Of a stretch of 64,000 nt of DNA, positions 45,244 to 53,461 are shown piece after piece. Source of the stretch: Mycobacterium sp. 852013-50091_SCH5140682 (GTDB lineage: Bacteria; Actinomycetota; Actinomycetes; Mycobacteriales; Mycobacteriaceae); NCBI RefSeq assembly GCF_001665685.1, contig NZ_LZTB01000008.1:1-64000 (forward strand), written 5' to 3'. The notes under the pieces were generated by a model. That model was given only the letters and a program-made list of their open reading frames with translations, was not told where the DNA came from and searched no databases. How positions within the stretch are numbered: position 1 is the first letter of the stretch; the number at the start of each line of letters is the position of its first letter. Made by a program: the position numbers and the translations under genes.

Positions 45244-46161
45244 GTGACCGAAACCTTGCGGATTGACACCGCACTGGTAACTGCCGCAGGCAGCAAGCTG
45301 GCGGGGATTGCTGGCGAGCTCCCGTCGGCGCCGGCGGTCACGAAGCCCACCGGTTCCGATGCGCTGTCCGCGGCGATCGCGGAAAAGATGCCCACCGTGG
45401 TCGATCCGGTGGTGGCCAAACTGCCACAGGTCAAGCAGGCCCTCACGAAGTACGCCGACAACGTGACGAGCGCGGCCAGCAAGTACGAGACCACCGACGA
45501 GCAGGCCGCCCAGACCGTGCGCAAGGCGTTTGGTCTCGTCGACGATGCGTCCGGTCAGGGTGGCGGTTCCCCTGCCGCCCCTGGCGGCGGAGGTGGTTCG
45601 TCGCCCGGCGGTGGCGGTGGCGGCCAGAAATCCGGCGGCGGTGGCAAACATCATCGCGGTGGCAAGGGCGACGGCAAGGCGACGCCGGGCTCGACGCCCG
45701 ACGCGGCTGGGGCGAACCCGGCTGCTGCGGCCGCTACGCCAGGCGGTGATCAGTCCGGCATGGGCCAGATGGGCCAGATGATGCAAATGCCGATGCAGAT
45801 GGCGCAGCAGGCCGCGCAGGTGCCGACGCAGATGATGGGCGCGCTGGGGCAGATTCCGCAGACGGTGCTTCAAGGTGTGCAGGGCATAGTGGAAGCCGCC
45901 AAGCAAGGGGCGGACAAGCCCGGCGAGGACGGTGCCGACAAGGACAAGCAGGCCGAGGATCAGAAGCAGAAGGATCCTGCCGCCGAGCACAAGTCCGATG
46001 GAGCGGCGGCAGGCCAGCCCAAACCCGCCGAGCACGCCCCGGCTCAACATCCGGCCCAGGCTGCGGGTCCTGCGCCAAGTTCTGGTGCCGAGCGGGCACC
46101 CGTGGCGCCGACCGCGCCTCGTCATGCTCGACCGGATCCGAGCTCGGAGATTTCTTTGTGA
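45244..46161 (+). CDS. EspC/PE-like type VII secretion substrate
   Basis: The 305-residue protein has an N-terminal helical domain (1-105) like the EspC/DUF2580 group. It ends SAASKYETTDEQAAQ, in which Y81-x-x-x-D85 fits the general T7SS export signal YxxxD/E. The remainder is low complexity: a Gly/Ser-rich stretch (about 106-150), a Met/Gln-rich helix (GQMGQMMQMPMQMAQQ) and a charged Pro/Ala tail. It is the first gene of the orphan cluster, with a 205-bp promoter region upstream. The start GTG 45244 follows GGCAGGTG. The function is not known. Confidence 0.72.
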   Translation: MTETLRIDTALVTAAGSKLAGIAGELPSAPAVTKPTGSDALSAAIAEKMPTVVDPVVAKLPQVKQALTKYADNVTSAASKYETTDEQAAQTVRKAFGLVDDASGQGGGSPAAPGGGGGSSPGGGGGGQKSGGGGKHHRGGKGDGKATPGSTPDAAGANPAAAAATPGGDQSGMGQMGQMMQMPMQMAQQAAQVPTQMMGALGQIPQTVLQGVQGIVEAAKQGADKPGEDGADKDKQAEDQKQKDPAAEHKSDGAAAGQPKPAEHAPAQHPAQAAGPAPSSGAERAPVAPTAPRHARPDPSSEISL

Positions 46162-46204
46162 TTGATCGGTTTGTTGGTGCTGTTCGGACTGTAGGGGTCG
46201 CTCG

Positions 46205-47482
46205 ATGACATTGCCGCCACCGCCGGGTAATTCGCCGCAACCGCCGTACGGCGGGGGTGGCGGTGATCCGTTCGGACCGCCTCAGGGTGGACCGGGTGGG
46301 TCCTATCCGGGTCCGCCGCCAGGCGGCCCAGGTGGCACGTATACCGGCCCGCCGCAGCAATCCGGACCGCCTCAGCATCACGCACCGTCATGGCAGGCCC
46401 CGCAGGGTGCCCCGCAACCACATTGGGCCGGCGCACCTGCCGGGCCTCCCGGTCAGCCGCCGAAAAAGGGTGGCAACGGCATGAAGTGGGCGCTCGGCGG
46501 TGTCACCCTGATCGCCGTCATCGCGATCACCGCAGCGGTCTCCATCGCGCTTACCAAAGGCAGCGGTGGCGGCGGCAATGGCACTCCGACTGCATCCGCG
46601 TCACCGTCTGCCACTGCGTCGGGGACTGCGAGCAATAGCGATTTTGCGAGTGCCAATGACACGGGACCCGTGAATATCATTAAAGACGAGCCTACTTGTG
46701 CAGCATGGACGCCGATCAACAACACACTCGCAGGAATAGAGCAAAAGAGCTGGGCTAAGCGAGACACGTCAGTTCCGGCCTCAGACTGGACTCCGGAGTT
46801 GCGCCAAGCGTATCAAGAAGTCGGGCAAGCTATGCAGAATGCGGCTAAGCAGACAGCAGAGCTTGCAAAAAAGACGCCTCACCGCGTCATGCGCGAGTTG
46901 TACCAACAGTTCATCGCCTACGGCAGCGCATACGCGGATACTCTTGATAACTATGTTCCCGAAAATAACAATTTGGTAATTGTGGTTGGAGCGGTATCTT
47001 CGGCAATTTCGGGTGTATGTGGTTCTATCGACTACGGCTCGGCCGCATCTCGGACGCTGTCGTTGCCCGTGCCGGATCCTCCAAATGTGGAGATCGTCGC
47101 AACCGGAAATTCAGAGCGATTTATAAAATCTCCTGACTCGTCGTGCGGTGACTGGAGCAAGCTGATTGAGGATTTTAAATCTGCAACTACGGGATGGCAC
47201 GATGTGGACTCTGCACTCCCCGCGAGTTCGTGGAACGCTGAGCAAAAGGCTGCCGTCGAAGCGGCAATTCCGGTGATGCAGGATTCAGCGAAAGCTATTG
47301 AAGATCTCGGTCGCAGAAGTAAAAACTCTACCGTTCAGGATTTCGCTGTCCTCGCCGCACAATATCGCCGAGCATATGCCGACGCGCTACCGACATACGT
47401 GCCTGCCGATTCCTATTTGTTCTCGACTTCCGCTAATGCTGCATTCACGATAAGTGCTGCGTGCAAGGCGGCGGGGGGTTAA
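46205..47482 (+). CDS. Membrane-anchored protein with duplicated external domain
   Basis: The 425-residue protein has a cytosolic Pro/Gly-rich N terminus (1-90), one membrane helix (about 94-117) and an outward part with two related domains, C165-C272 and C314-C420. Each begins Cys-x-x-Trp, carries a PAS(D/S)W motif and an (S/R)AYAD-x-L-x-x-YVP motif, and ends with Cys, suggesting one disulfide per repeat. The family was not named. It resembles single-span accessory proteins beside ESX-related genes. From about 46640 the DNA is clearly less GC-rich than its surroundings. Confidence 0.72.
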   Translation: MTLPPPPGNSPQPPYGGGGGDPFGPPQGGPGGSYPGPPPGGPGGTYTGPPQQSGPPQHHAPSWQAPQGAPQPHWAGAPAGPPGQPPKKGGNGMKWALGGVTLIAVIAITAAVSIALTKGSGGGGNGTPTASASPSATASGTASNSDFASANDTGPVNIIKDEPTCAAWTPINNTLAGIEQKSWAKRDTSVPASDWTPELRQAYQEVGQAMQNAAKQTAELAKKTPHRVMRELYQQFIAYGSAYADTLDNYVPENNNLVIVVGAVSSAISGVCGSIDYGSAASRTLSLPVPDPPNVEIVATGNSERFIKSPDSSCGDWSKLIEDFKSATTGWHDVDSALPASSWNAEQKAAVEAAIPVMQDSAKAIEDLGRRSKNSTVQDFAVLAAQYRRAYADALPTYVPADSYLFSTSANAAFTISAACKAAGG

Positions 47483-47487
47483 TTTCG

Positions 47488-49728
47488 GTGACTATCGCTA
47501 AGCCGCCCGATCCTCACGGATTGACTGATCCTCCGGCGTGGCCGGAGATGGATGAGGACATCTTGCGCACCTATGCCGAGATATTCAACACCGTTTCGAA
47601 GACGGTGTCGGACAACATCGATAACCTGAAGCAGCAGCGGGCGCAGATATTCGATGGCGTTGGCATTTGGTCAGGCGGGGCGGCGGGCGTCGCTAGCTCA
47701 ACGCTCGATCATAGAATCGGCGAGTTGGGTTCCATTAAGGGATTGCTCGACGCGGCAACCAAGTTCTTTAACGATGCTCACGACGCAATTGTTAGCGCGA
47801 AGAATCAGATCATCGAAATTGTGGGAGTTGCGAATAAGCTCATTGATGCGGTGCAGAATGATTCTGATATGAAAGATGAGGACAAAAACTCCGTAATAAA
47901 AGACATCGTCGACGCAGCGAAACTTGGGATTAAAGAGGCTATAGCTACCGAAGCGGGCAATATCACCGGGCATTCTCCCGTTGGTGATTCGGATTCAGGT
48001 CCGGGTGGTAACGCATCAAATATTCGCCAGGCGGGCAATCCATCGCTTCCCGGTAAAGACGAAAACACTGGCAGTGTGAATCTATTGAATTCGCCACCCT
48101 CATCACATGGTGCTACACCGGTTGTTCCTGTCGGAAAAGAGAACAACGGCGGTGGCGAGAATGAAAAGTATTCGAAGCCCGAAGAACACGGTGATACACC
48201 GGTTACACCTGTCGATAAGGACCACAATGCGGAGGGGCAAAATCAACAGCAGCCCGATGATGCCGCATCGGTTCCGAACACTACCGATCATCTCCCGCCC
48301 GTAACCATCCCAGGCGTCCCCGGCCCTCCCACACACCACGTCCCAGGCGTCGGCGCACCTTCGGTCGTCCCGGTCGGCGGTGGTGGCGCACCAGGCGGTC
48401 CCGGCGCGCCGAGTACCGGATCTCCAGGAGGGACGCCGAGTTCTCCGTCTTCGCCGAATATGCCGGGCAATCTCAATCCCGCAGCGCTGAATCCGCAACA
48501 GCAGCAGCTCAATGACTTCACGAAGGCGATGAGTGACGCTGCGGCGAAGGCTACTCAGCCTTTGACGCAGACCGGACCTCCGGTGAACCCGACTGCGGCA
48601 GCGTCGACTCCGCCGACACCGCTGCAGGCTCCGCCGCCGGCAGCTGCGCCACCTCCTCCTTCGCCGTCGGCTCCGGCCGCGTCCGCATCAGCGTCGGGCG
48701 GTGGTTCGGGTTCGGCTCCGGTGAATGCGAATGTGAACGTCAACTCGTCTCCGTCGTCGCCGATGCCGTTGGCGCCGGCACCGTCGGTTCCGTCGGCGGG
48801 TCCGTCTGCTCCCGCCGGATCTAGCGGTGGCCCGATGGGTCCTGGCGTGATGCCGACCGGCGCGTCGCAGGGCGCAGGCGCCGGTGCAGTTCCTCCGCCG
48901 CCTGCTCCGGTTCCGGTGTCCGCGGCTCGGATGGAGCGGGACGCCATCGCCGTGTCGTCGAGTGCCGCTGCGCTGCAACGCAGGCAAGCGGGCAACGACC
49001 CATTGGCTGTCGCACGTCGAATCGGTGCCGCGCTCAACATGGGGCACACGAAGGACCCCGGCTTCTACTGGGTCACCGGCTTGACCAAGGACGGCGCGAT
49101 CGTGGTCGCCAATACCTATGGGCTGGGCTACATTCCGGACGGTGTGAAGCTGCCCGAGGCGGTGAAGCTGGCGAGCGCAGACGAGTCCATCCCGCCGGGC
49201 GTGCGGGGGAGCTGGGCGACCTATCCGATCGTCGCGCTGCACGGTTGGGCACAGCATCACGACACAACGCTGCGGGCGGTTATCGCAACCGAGGACCAGT
49301 TCAAGGGATTCGATCCCGGTGCGGCCCCAATCATCTTGCAGCCCGACGATATTCCAGAGACTGGCCAGATGCAGGGCCGGGACCGGTTGACGGTGATCTC
49401 ACCCGATGTGTCGGCCCGTCTGATGAAGATGAGCGATGCCGCGCTGATGGAGTTGCTGCCACCGGCCTCCGTGGATATCGAAGGGCCGCAGAACCGTCGC
49501 GTTGAGCTGCTGCTGGAGGTGTTCCGCCCCCTGCTCAGCAGCGATCCCGGCCGTGTCCCGGTACAGCTGGAGGCGATGGTCGGCTATGCCGACCACATGC
49601 AGGAACTGGCAATCCACAGCGCGCACACCGCCGCTGACGGTGAGGCTCAACGCTCGGCGATCGCAGACTGGCTGTACTGGCAGCACGTGGGCGTGCTGAC
49701 CTCCGATGCGCTGGCAGGCGCGAGTTGA
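47488..49728 (+). CDS. Large WxG-containing ESX-associated protein, Rv3899c/Rv2082-like C domain
   Basis: The 746-residue protein has an N-terminal WXG100/PPE-like helical domain (WPEMDEDILR at 18, then W61-S-G in GIWSGGAAGVASS), a long Pro/Gly/Ser/Ala linker (about 170-480), and a compact C-terminal domain (about 490-746: FYWVTGLTKDGAIVVANTYG, LQPDDIPETGQM, AIADWLYWQHVG). The C-terminal domain matches the Rv3899c/Rv2082 group (DUF5631/5632) as far as can be judged by reading. It is probably exported or a secretion partner. GTG 47488 follows a G-rich ribosome site. Codon use changes sharply inside the gene near 48290. Confidence 0.72.
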   Translation: MTIAKPPDPHGLTDPPAWPEMDEDILRTYAEIFNTVSKTVSDNIDNLKQQRAQIFDGVGIWSGGAAGVASSTLDHRIGELGSIKGLLDAATKFFNDAHDAIVSAKNQIIEIVGVANKLIDAVQNDSDMKDEDKNSVIKDIVDAAKLGIKEAIATEAGNITGHSPVGDSDSGPGGNASNIRQAGNPSLPGKDENTGSVNLLNSPPSSHGATPVVPVGKENNGGGENEKYSKPEEHGDTPVTPVDKDHNAEGQNQQQPDDAASVPNTTDHLPPVTIPGVPGPPTHHVPGVGAPSVVPVGGGGAPGGPGAPSTGSPGGTPSSPSSPNMPGNLNPAALNPQQQQLNDFTKAMSDAAAKATQPLTQTGPPVNPTAAASTPPTPLQAPPPAAAPPPPSPSAPAASASASGGGSGSAPVNANVNVNSSPSSPMPLAPAPSVPSAGPSAPAGSSGGPMGPGVMPTGASQGAGAGAVPPPPAPVPVSAARMERDAIAVSSSAAALQRRQAGNDPLAVARRIGAALNMGHTKDPGFYWVTGLTKDGAIVVANTYGLGYIPDGVKLPEAVKLASADESIPPGVRGSWATYPIVALHGWAQHHDTTLRAVIATEDQFKGFDPGAAPIILQPDDIPETGQMQGRDRLTVISPDVSARLMKMSDAALMELLPPASVDIEGPQNRRVELLLEVFRPLLSSDPGRVPVQLEAMVGYADHMQELAIHSAHTAADGEAQRSAIADWLYWQHVGVLTSDALAGAS

Positions 49729-50468
49729 CGCTGCCGTTCGATGACGACGATTCTCTGCGGTACCCGCCAACCCCGGTGATGCCGGAATTGTTCGTCGATC
49801 TGGATCTACAGCTGTTCACCGCGACTGACGAGACCGCGCGGTGGGCGGCGCTGGTGGCAGGCACCCGTGAGGTCCTGGACCGGTTCGCGCACCTGGCGTC
49901 GCCGAAGGTGCGGGTATCCACCGGCCCAGAAGTGGTACTCAGTCGGCTCGACGCGTGCGTGCAGGGTTTCGCCGCCAACGGCGCTGAACGGTTTGCGCAG
50001 TGGCTGCGGACCGTCGTCGATGTGCTGGAAGCCCATGCTTCCCTGCAGCGTCGGTGTGCGCAGGACATCCGCGCGGCAGGCAACGACGAGGATGCGACCG
50101 CCGCGATCATCGTTGCTGCGGAGTCGATCAATTCGGCGGCCGACGCGATAGCCGAGTATGTGTTCGCGGCATTTCCACCCCGGCCCGACGGGCATCCCGA
50201 CTACGCGCTGATGGCCCAGGCCGGACTGTGCCTGGCGGCCGAGACTCACCGGATTCCGTTGCGCACGCAGTTGGACGGAGCCGGCGGAGCATCGGGATCT
50301 GCCGAGTTCAATCCTTTTGTGGCAGCGCTGTTCCGGTTGGAGTTGGCGACCCATCGCCGGTTGTACCGATTGTTTTACGAGCTGTGCTTCCACGTAGGTT
50401 TCGATTTGCACGATAACCCCGACGTGCGGTTTGAGACACCCGATGGTGTCGACCGCCAGGGCCTGTGA
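49725..50468 (+). CDS. Helical protein of the ESX-related cluster, unknown function
   Basis: The 247-residue, mostly helical, acidic protein has no signal peptide or membrane segment. The N terminus is MTLPFDDDDSLRYPP, with later LFVDLDLQLF and HRRLYRLFYELCFHVGFDLHD. The start TTG 49725 overlaps the previous stop (TTGA), so its translation is coupled to the large protein. No family was recognised. Position and coupling suggest a cytosolic chaperone or partner of the cluster's secreted proteins. Confidence 0.65.
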   Translation: MTLPFDDDDSLRYPPTPVMPELFVDLDLQLFTATDETARWAALVAGTREVLDRFAHLASPKVRVSTGPEVVLSRLDACVQGFAANGAERFAQWLRTVVDVLEAHASLQRRCAQDIRAAGNDEDATAAIIVAAESINSAADAIAEYVFAAFPPRPDGHPDYALMAQAGLCLAAETHRIPLRTQLDGAGGASGSAEFNPFVAALFRLELATHRRLYRLFYELCFHVGFDLHDNPDVRFETPDGVDRQGL

Positions 50469-50485
50469 CGAGAGGAATGTGAGCG

Positions 50486-52033
50486 ATGGGGAACGTTCAC
50501 GTCGATACGACGGTATTGACCAGGCGCGCAAGCCAAGTGCTGAACATGCCGTGGAAGACCAAAGTGTCGCAGGCTCAGGCTCCGGACAGTGTGCCGCTGT
50601 CGGTCACGGCGGTGGCCAATCTCAACGCGTGTGCCAATTCTCTGATGGCGTACCAGAACTGCGGCCAGCGGCAGAGCGAGCGGCTGGCCGGGATGCTCAA
50701 TGACACCGCGAAGCTGTACGACGACGTCGACAGGCAATACGCGGGTCGACTGGGTGATCCGGGACGACTGCCCGCAATTGATGCGATTCCGACGCCGCAG
50801 TCGTCGATTCCGCCGCCGCCCTTGCCCGAAGCGCCGACGCCACCAGCGATGGTGAGTGCTGCGGGATACAGCACGGTCGAGCAGAACGATCAACAGCTCA
50901 ACAGTGGCCCCGGTACCGGCTCCTTGGATTCCGCCATCACGGACTATGAGGATGCGGCGAAAATGCTTACACGCGTCGAGAAGCCGCACTTCGAGAACTG
51001 GGAAGGCACCGCGGCGACGGCGGCGATGAACCGGTTCGATGAGTTGTACGAATGGCTGGGCGAGCTGAGCACGAAATGGAATGCGCTGGCCTCGGACGCC
51101 AAGCAGATCAAAACGGCCCACGACACGGCCGTGTCTGAGCACGCGCCGATTTTCGAGTCATACAAGAAGTGCATTGAGAAGCTGCAGGAACTCATGAATG
51201 ATCCGAATGCAGATCCGGCAGTAGTGGCGATCCTCACTCAAATGCTCACCAAGCTGCAGCAGGATTCCAACGATGTCCTGGAAAAGTACGCCAGGAGTGC
51301 GTCGTTCAGCCCGCCCAACGTATCCGATCCGCCATTCGCGTCAGGACGCACAGGTAATCCATCTGCTGGCCAGGCCGGCGGGAAGGAAGGCGGCCCCAAG
51401 GAAGGCGGCGGCGGTGGCGGAGACAGCAAGGACTCCAAGGGCGACAGCCCTCAGGTGTCGCCCGCGAGCGCTGATCCCAATGCGGCACAACAGAAATCCG
51501 GATCGCCCGCTGGCGGCGGATCCCCTGCGGGCGGAGGCTCGCCGTCCGGTGGATCGCCGTCGGGCGCCGGGGCCGGAGGGGCGCCGTCGGGTGGTATGCC
51601 CGGGGGAATGCCGAACGCGGGTAAGCCGAATCTGCCGAAGCTCAACGAGCCGTCGCTGAAGCCTGCCAGTCTCGGTGGCGGCGGTGGTGCCAAGGGCGGC
51701 GGTGGTGGTGGCGGGGGCGGCGGCATGCCCAAGATGCCGCTCGGGCCGGCGGTCGGATCGGAGTCCGTTGCCCCGACTCCCGCCGCTGCGAAGGCGGGCG
51801 GCCCCGGGGCTGCGGGCCCGACGCCTGCTGGTGCAGGAATGGGCGGCGGTGGCATGGGTGGTGGCGGTATGGGCCACGGCGGCGGTCAGCAGGGCAAGGA
51901 AAAGCGTCGCGACCCGAACCTGTCGCCCGACGAAGACCTGTACAAAGAAGATCGCGCGTGGACCGAACCTGTCATCGGCCGTCAGACCCCGCAGCGGCGA
52001 AAAGCTCCTGACGGCAAGGACAGTGGCAGCTGA
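50486..52033 (+). CDS. EspB-like type VII secretion protein
   Basis: The 515-residue paralogue of the ESX-1 substrate EspB has a fused PE-like and PPE-like helical N domain with the export motif Y78-DDV-D82 and the turn W172-E-G174 (NWEGTAATAA, almost the same as in EspB). A Pro/Gly-rich middle follows, and then a C-terminal segment close to EspB: PASLGGGGG, PLGPAVGSESV and LYKEDRAWTEPVIG at about 486-498. EspB is processed by the mycosin protease and can form rings that bind lipids. Here it sits outside any ESX locus. ATG 50486 follows GAGAGGAATGTG. Confidence 0.85.
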   Translation: MGNVHVDTTVLTRRASQVLNMPWKTKVSQAQAPDSVPLSVTAVANLNACANSLMAYQNCGQRQSERLAGMLNDTAKLYDDVDRQYAGRLGDPGRLPAIDAIPTPQSSIPPPPLPEAPTPPAMVSAAGYSTVEQNDQQLNSGPGTGSLDSAITDYEDAAKMLTRVEKPHFENWEGTAATAAMNRFDELYEWLGELSTKWNALASDAKQIKTAHDTAVSEHAPIFESYKKCIEKLQELMNDPNADPAVVAILTQMLTKLQQDSNDVLEKYARSASFSPPNVSDPPFASGRTGNPSAGQAGGKEGGPKEGGGGGGDSKDSKGDSPQVSPASADPNAAQQKSGSPAGGGSPAGGGSPSGGSPSGAGAGGAPSGGMPGGMPNAGKPNLPKLNEPSLKPASLGGGGGAKGGGGGGGGGGMPKMPLGPAVGSESVAPTPAAAKAGGPGAAGPTPAGAGMGGGGMGGGGMGHGGGQQGKEKRRDPNLSPDEDLYKEDRAWTEPVIGRQTPQRRKAPDGKDSGS

Positions 52034-52077
52034 CGAGACTGAGCTACTCTGCGGTGGGCTGAAGGTGCGGCGTTGCC

Positions 52078-52587
52078 GTGACACCACGTAAGACGCTGCG
52101 CGCCAAGGCGTTCGCCGTGCCGACGGCGTTACTCGTTGCCGCAGTTGCGGCGTGCGGTCCGACCGCTCACAGCCCTCAACAGAGGGACGCCTCGATGAAT
52201 GCTCCGGCGAGCAAGACCACGTCCAATCCGGTGCGGCATGACCTTGAGCCGATGACCAGACGCTTCCCGGCATTGGGCTCGCCCGCGACGGCGTCGTGGG
52301 TGAGCGGAGACATGGGTGATCCGAGCGTGCCGGGACCGTCGCTGTACTGGATCGACGCGGTCGTCGAGCTGACGGCAGAAACGGCAAACGATCTGAAGCA
52401 GCGATACCAGCCGGTTCCGACGACGGCAGCGCCGGAGGTGTGGAACACCTTGACCGAATGGCTCCCGAAGGGTGGCTATCTCGCCAGCGATCAGCTGGAT
52501 GCGGCCTTCACGACGACGAAGCTGAAGTCGAAAGCGTTTCTGGCAGCAGATATCCCGGTGGTTGTCATCAGTGCCATCGGGGAGTAG
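52078..52587 (+). CDS. Putative lipoprotein ending the ESX-related cluster
   Basis: The 169-residue protein starts at GTG 52078 with a basic, hydrophobic signal ending LLVAAVAACG, a lipobox with Cys at about residue 26. The mature part has LYWIDAVVELTAETANDLKQRY and LASDQLDAAFTTTKLKSKAFLAA and shows no known domain. It is 44 bp after the EspB-like gene in the same direction and is followed by a hairpin, so it should close the operon. It may anchor or tune the extracytoplasmic part of the system. Confidence 0.72.
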   Translation: MTPRKTLRAKAFAVPTALLVAAVAACGPTAHSPQQRDASMNAPASKTTSNPVRHDLEPMTRRFPALGSPATASWVSGDMGDPSVPGPSLYWIDAVVELTAETANDLKQRYQPVPTTAAPEVWNTLTEWLPKGGYLASDQLDAAFTTTKLKSKAFLAADIPVVVISAIGE

Positions 52588-52593
52588 CCGAAA

Positions 52594-52619
52594 GCCCCCG
52601 CCGCGTCAGCGACGGGGGC
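52594..52619. terminator. GC-rich hairpin after the lipoprotein gene
   Basis: GCCCCCG (52594-52600) pairs with CGGGGGC (52613-52619). There is no T run on the plus strand and a short CTTTC on the minus strand. It separates the convergent lipoprotein and htdX genes. Confidence 0.55.
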
Positions 52620-52632
52620 CCGGCACAAGACC

Positions 52633-53457
52633 TCAGAGTGCGGAGACTGTCCCCGTCAAGTGTGGGTAGCCCTTGGACAGGTTGCGCAGGGTCAGTTCCC
52701 AGCCGTCGCTGTCCCGTGACACGTAGAGCCCCGCATTGGCGGGCAGGACCACGGGCTTGGCGAACCGCACCGAGTACTTCACGGCGTCGGGCAGCTGACC
52801 TTCGATGTTCGCCAGAACCGCTGCTGCGCTGAACATTCCGTGAGCGATGACCGTGGGGAAGCCGAACAGTTTGGCCGCGATGGCGTTGGTGTGGATCGGG
52901 TTGTGATCCCCGCCGACATCGGCGTAGTGGCGGATCTGCCCCGGCGTGATACGCAGGATGGCATTCGGCGGCCCGAGCTTGGGCTGCTTCTGCGGCGGCG
53001 GTTTCGGTTCGTCGGACAGGCTGGTGCGCTGCTGGTGCAGGAACGTCGTCACCTGATGCCAGGCCAGGTCATTGCCGACCTTGAGATCGGTGACGATGTC
53101 GACCAGCAGACCCTTGCGGTGCTCGCGCAGGTTCTCCGCATGTACTGTGGCGCTGACGGTGTCGGTGACCGAGATCGGCCGGTACTGGGTGATGTGGTTC
53201 TCGGTGTGCACCGAACCCATTGCGGCAAACGGGAAATCGAATCCGGTCACCAGTGACATCACGGTGGGAAAGGTCAGCGCGAAGGGATAGGTGAGCGGTA
53301 GCGTGTCGCCGAACCGCAGCCCTGTCACCTGTGCGTACTCCGCGACGTTGGCCGGGTCGATGGTCAGGTCGTCGACGGTGATGGTGCGGGTGGGCAGGGA
53401 GTCGGAGCGCGGGACGAACGGGAGTGCCCCTACTACTGCGCGCAGCATGTTGTTCAC
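52633..53457 (-). CDS. htdX: 3-hydroxyacyl-thioester dehydratase HtdX
   Basis: The 274-residue double-hotdog MaoC/hydratase 2 enzyme dehydrates (R)-3-hydroxyacyl thioesters. The hydratase 2 motif is seen as YADVGGDHNPIHTNAIAA, carrying the catalytic Asp and His. The N-terminal half is the inactive hotdog with TITVDDLTIDPANVAEYAQVTG. It lies four bases after fabG4 on the same strand, as Rv0241c follows Rv0242c, so reductase and dehydratase steps are co-expressed. Confidence 0.92.
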   Translation of the reverse strand: MNNMLRAVVGALPFVPRSDSLPTRTITVDDLTIDPANVAEYAQVTGLRFGDTLPLTYPFALTFPTVMSLVTGFDFPFAAMGSVHTENHITQYRPISVTDTVSATVHAENLREHRKGLLVDIVTDLKVGNDLAWHQVTTFLHQQRTSLSDEPKPPPQKQPKLGPPNAILRITPGQIRHYADVGGDHNPIHTNAIAAKLFGFPTVIAHGMFSAAAVLANIEGQLPDAVKYSVRFAKPVVLPANAGLYVSRDSDGWELTLRNLSKGYPHLTGTVSAL

Positions 53458-53461
53458 GCCG

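Noticed and set aside
51341..52387. Minus-strand frame of 348 codons opposite the EspB-like gene
   Set aside because: The opposite strand has EspB motifs and a good ribosome site. This frame is Arg/Thr-rich with no domain.
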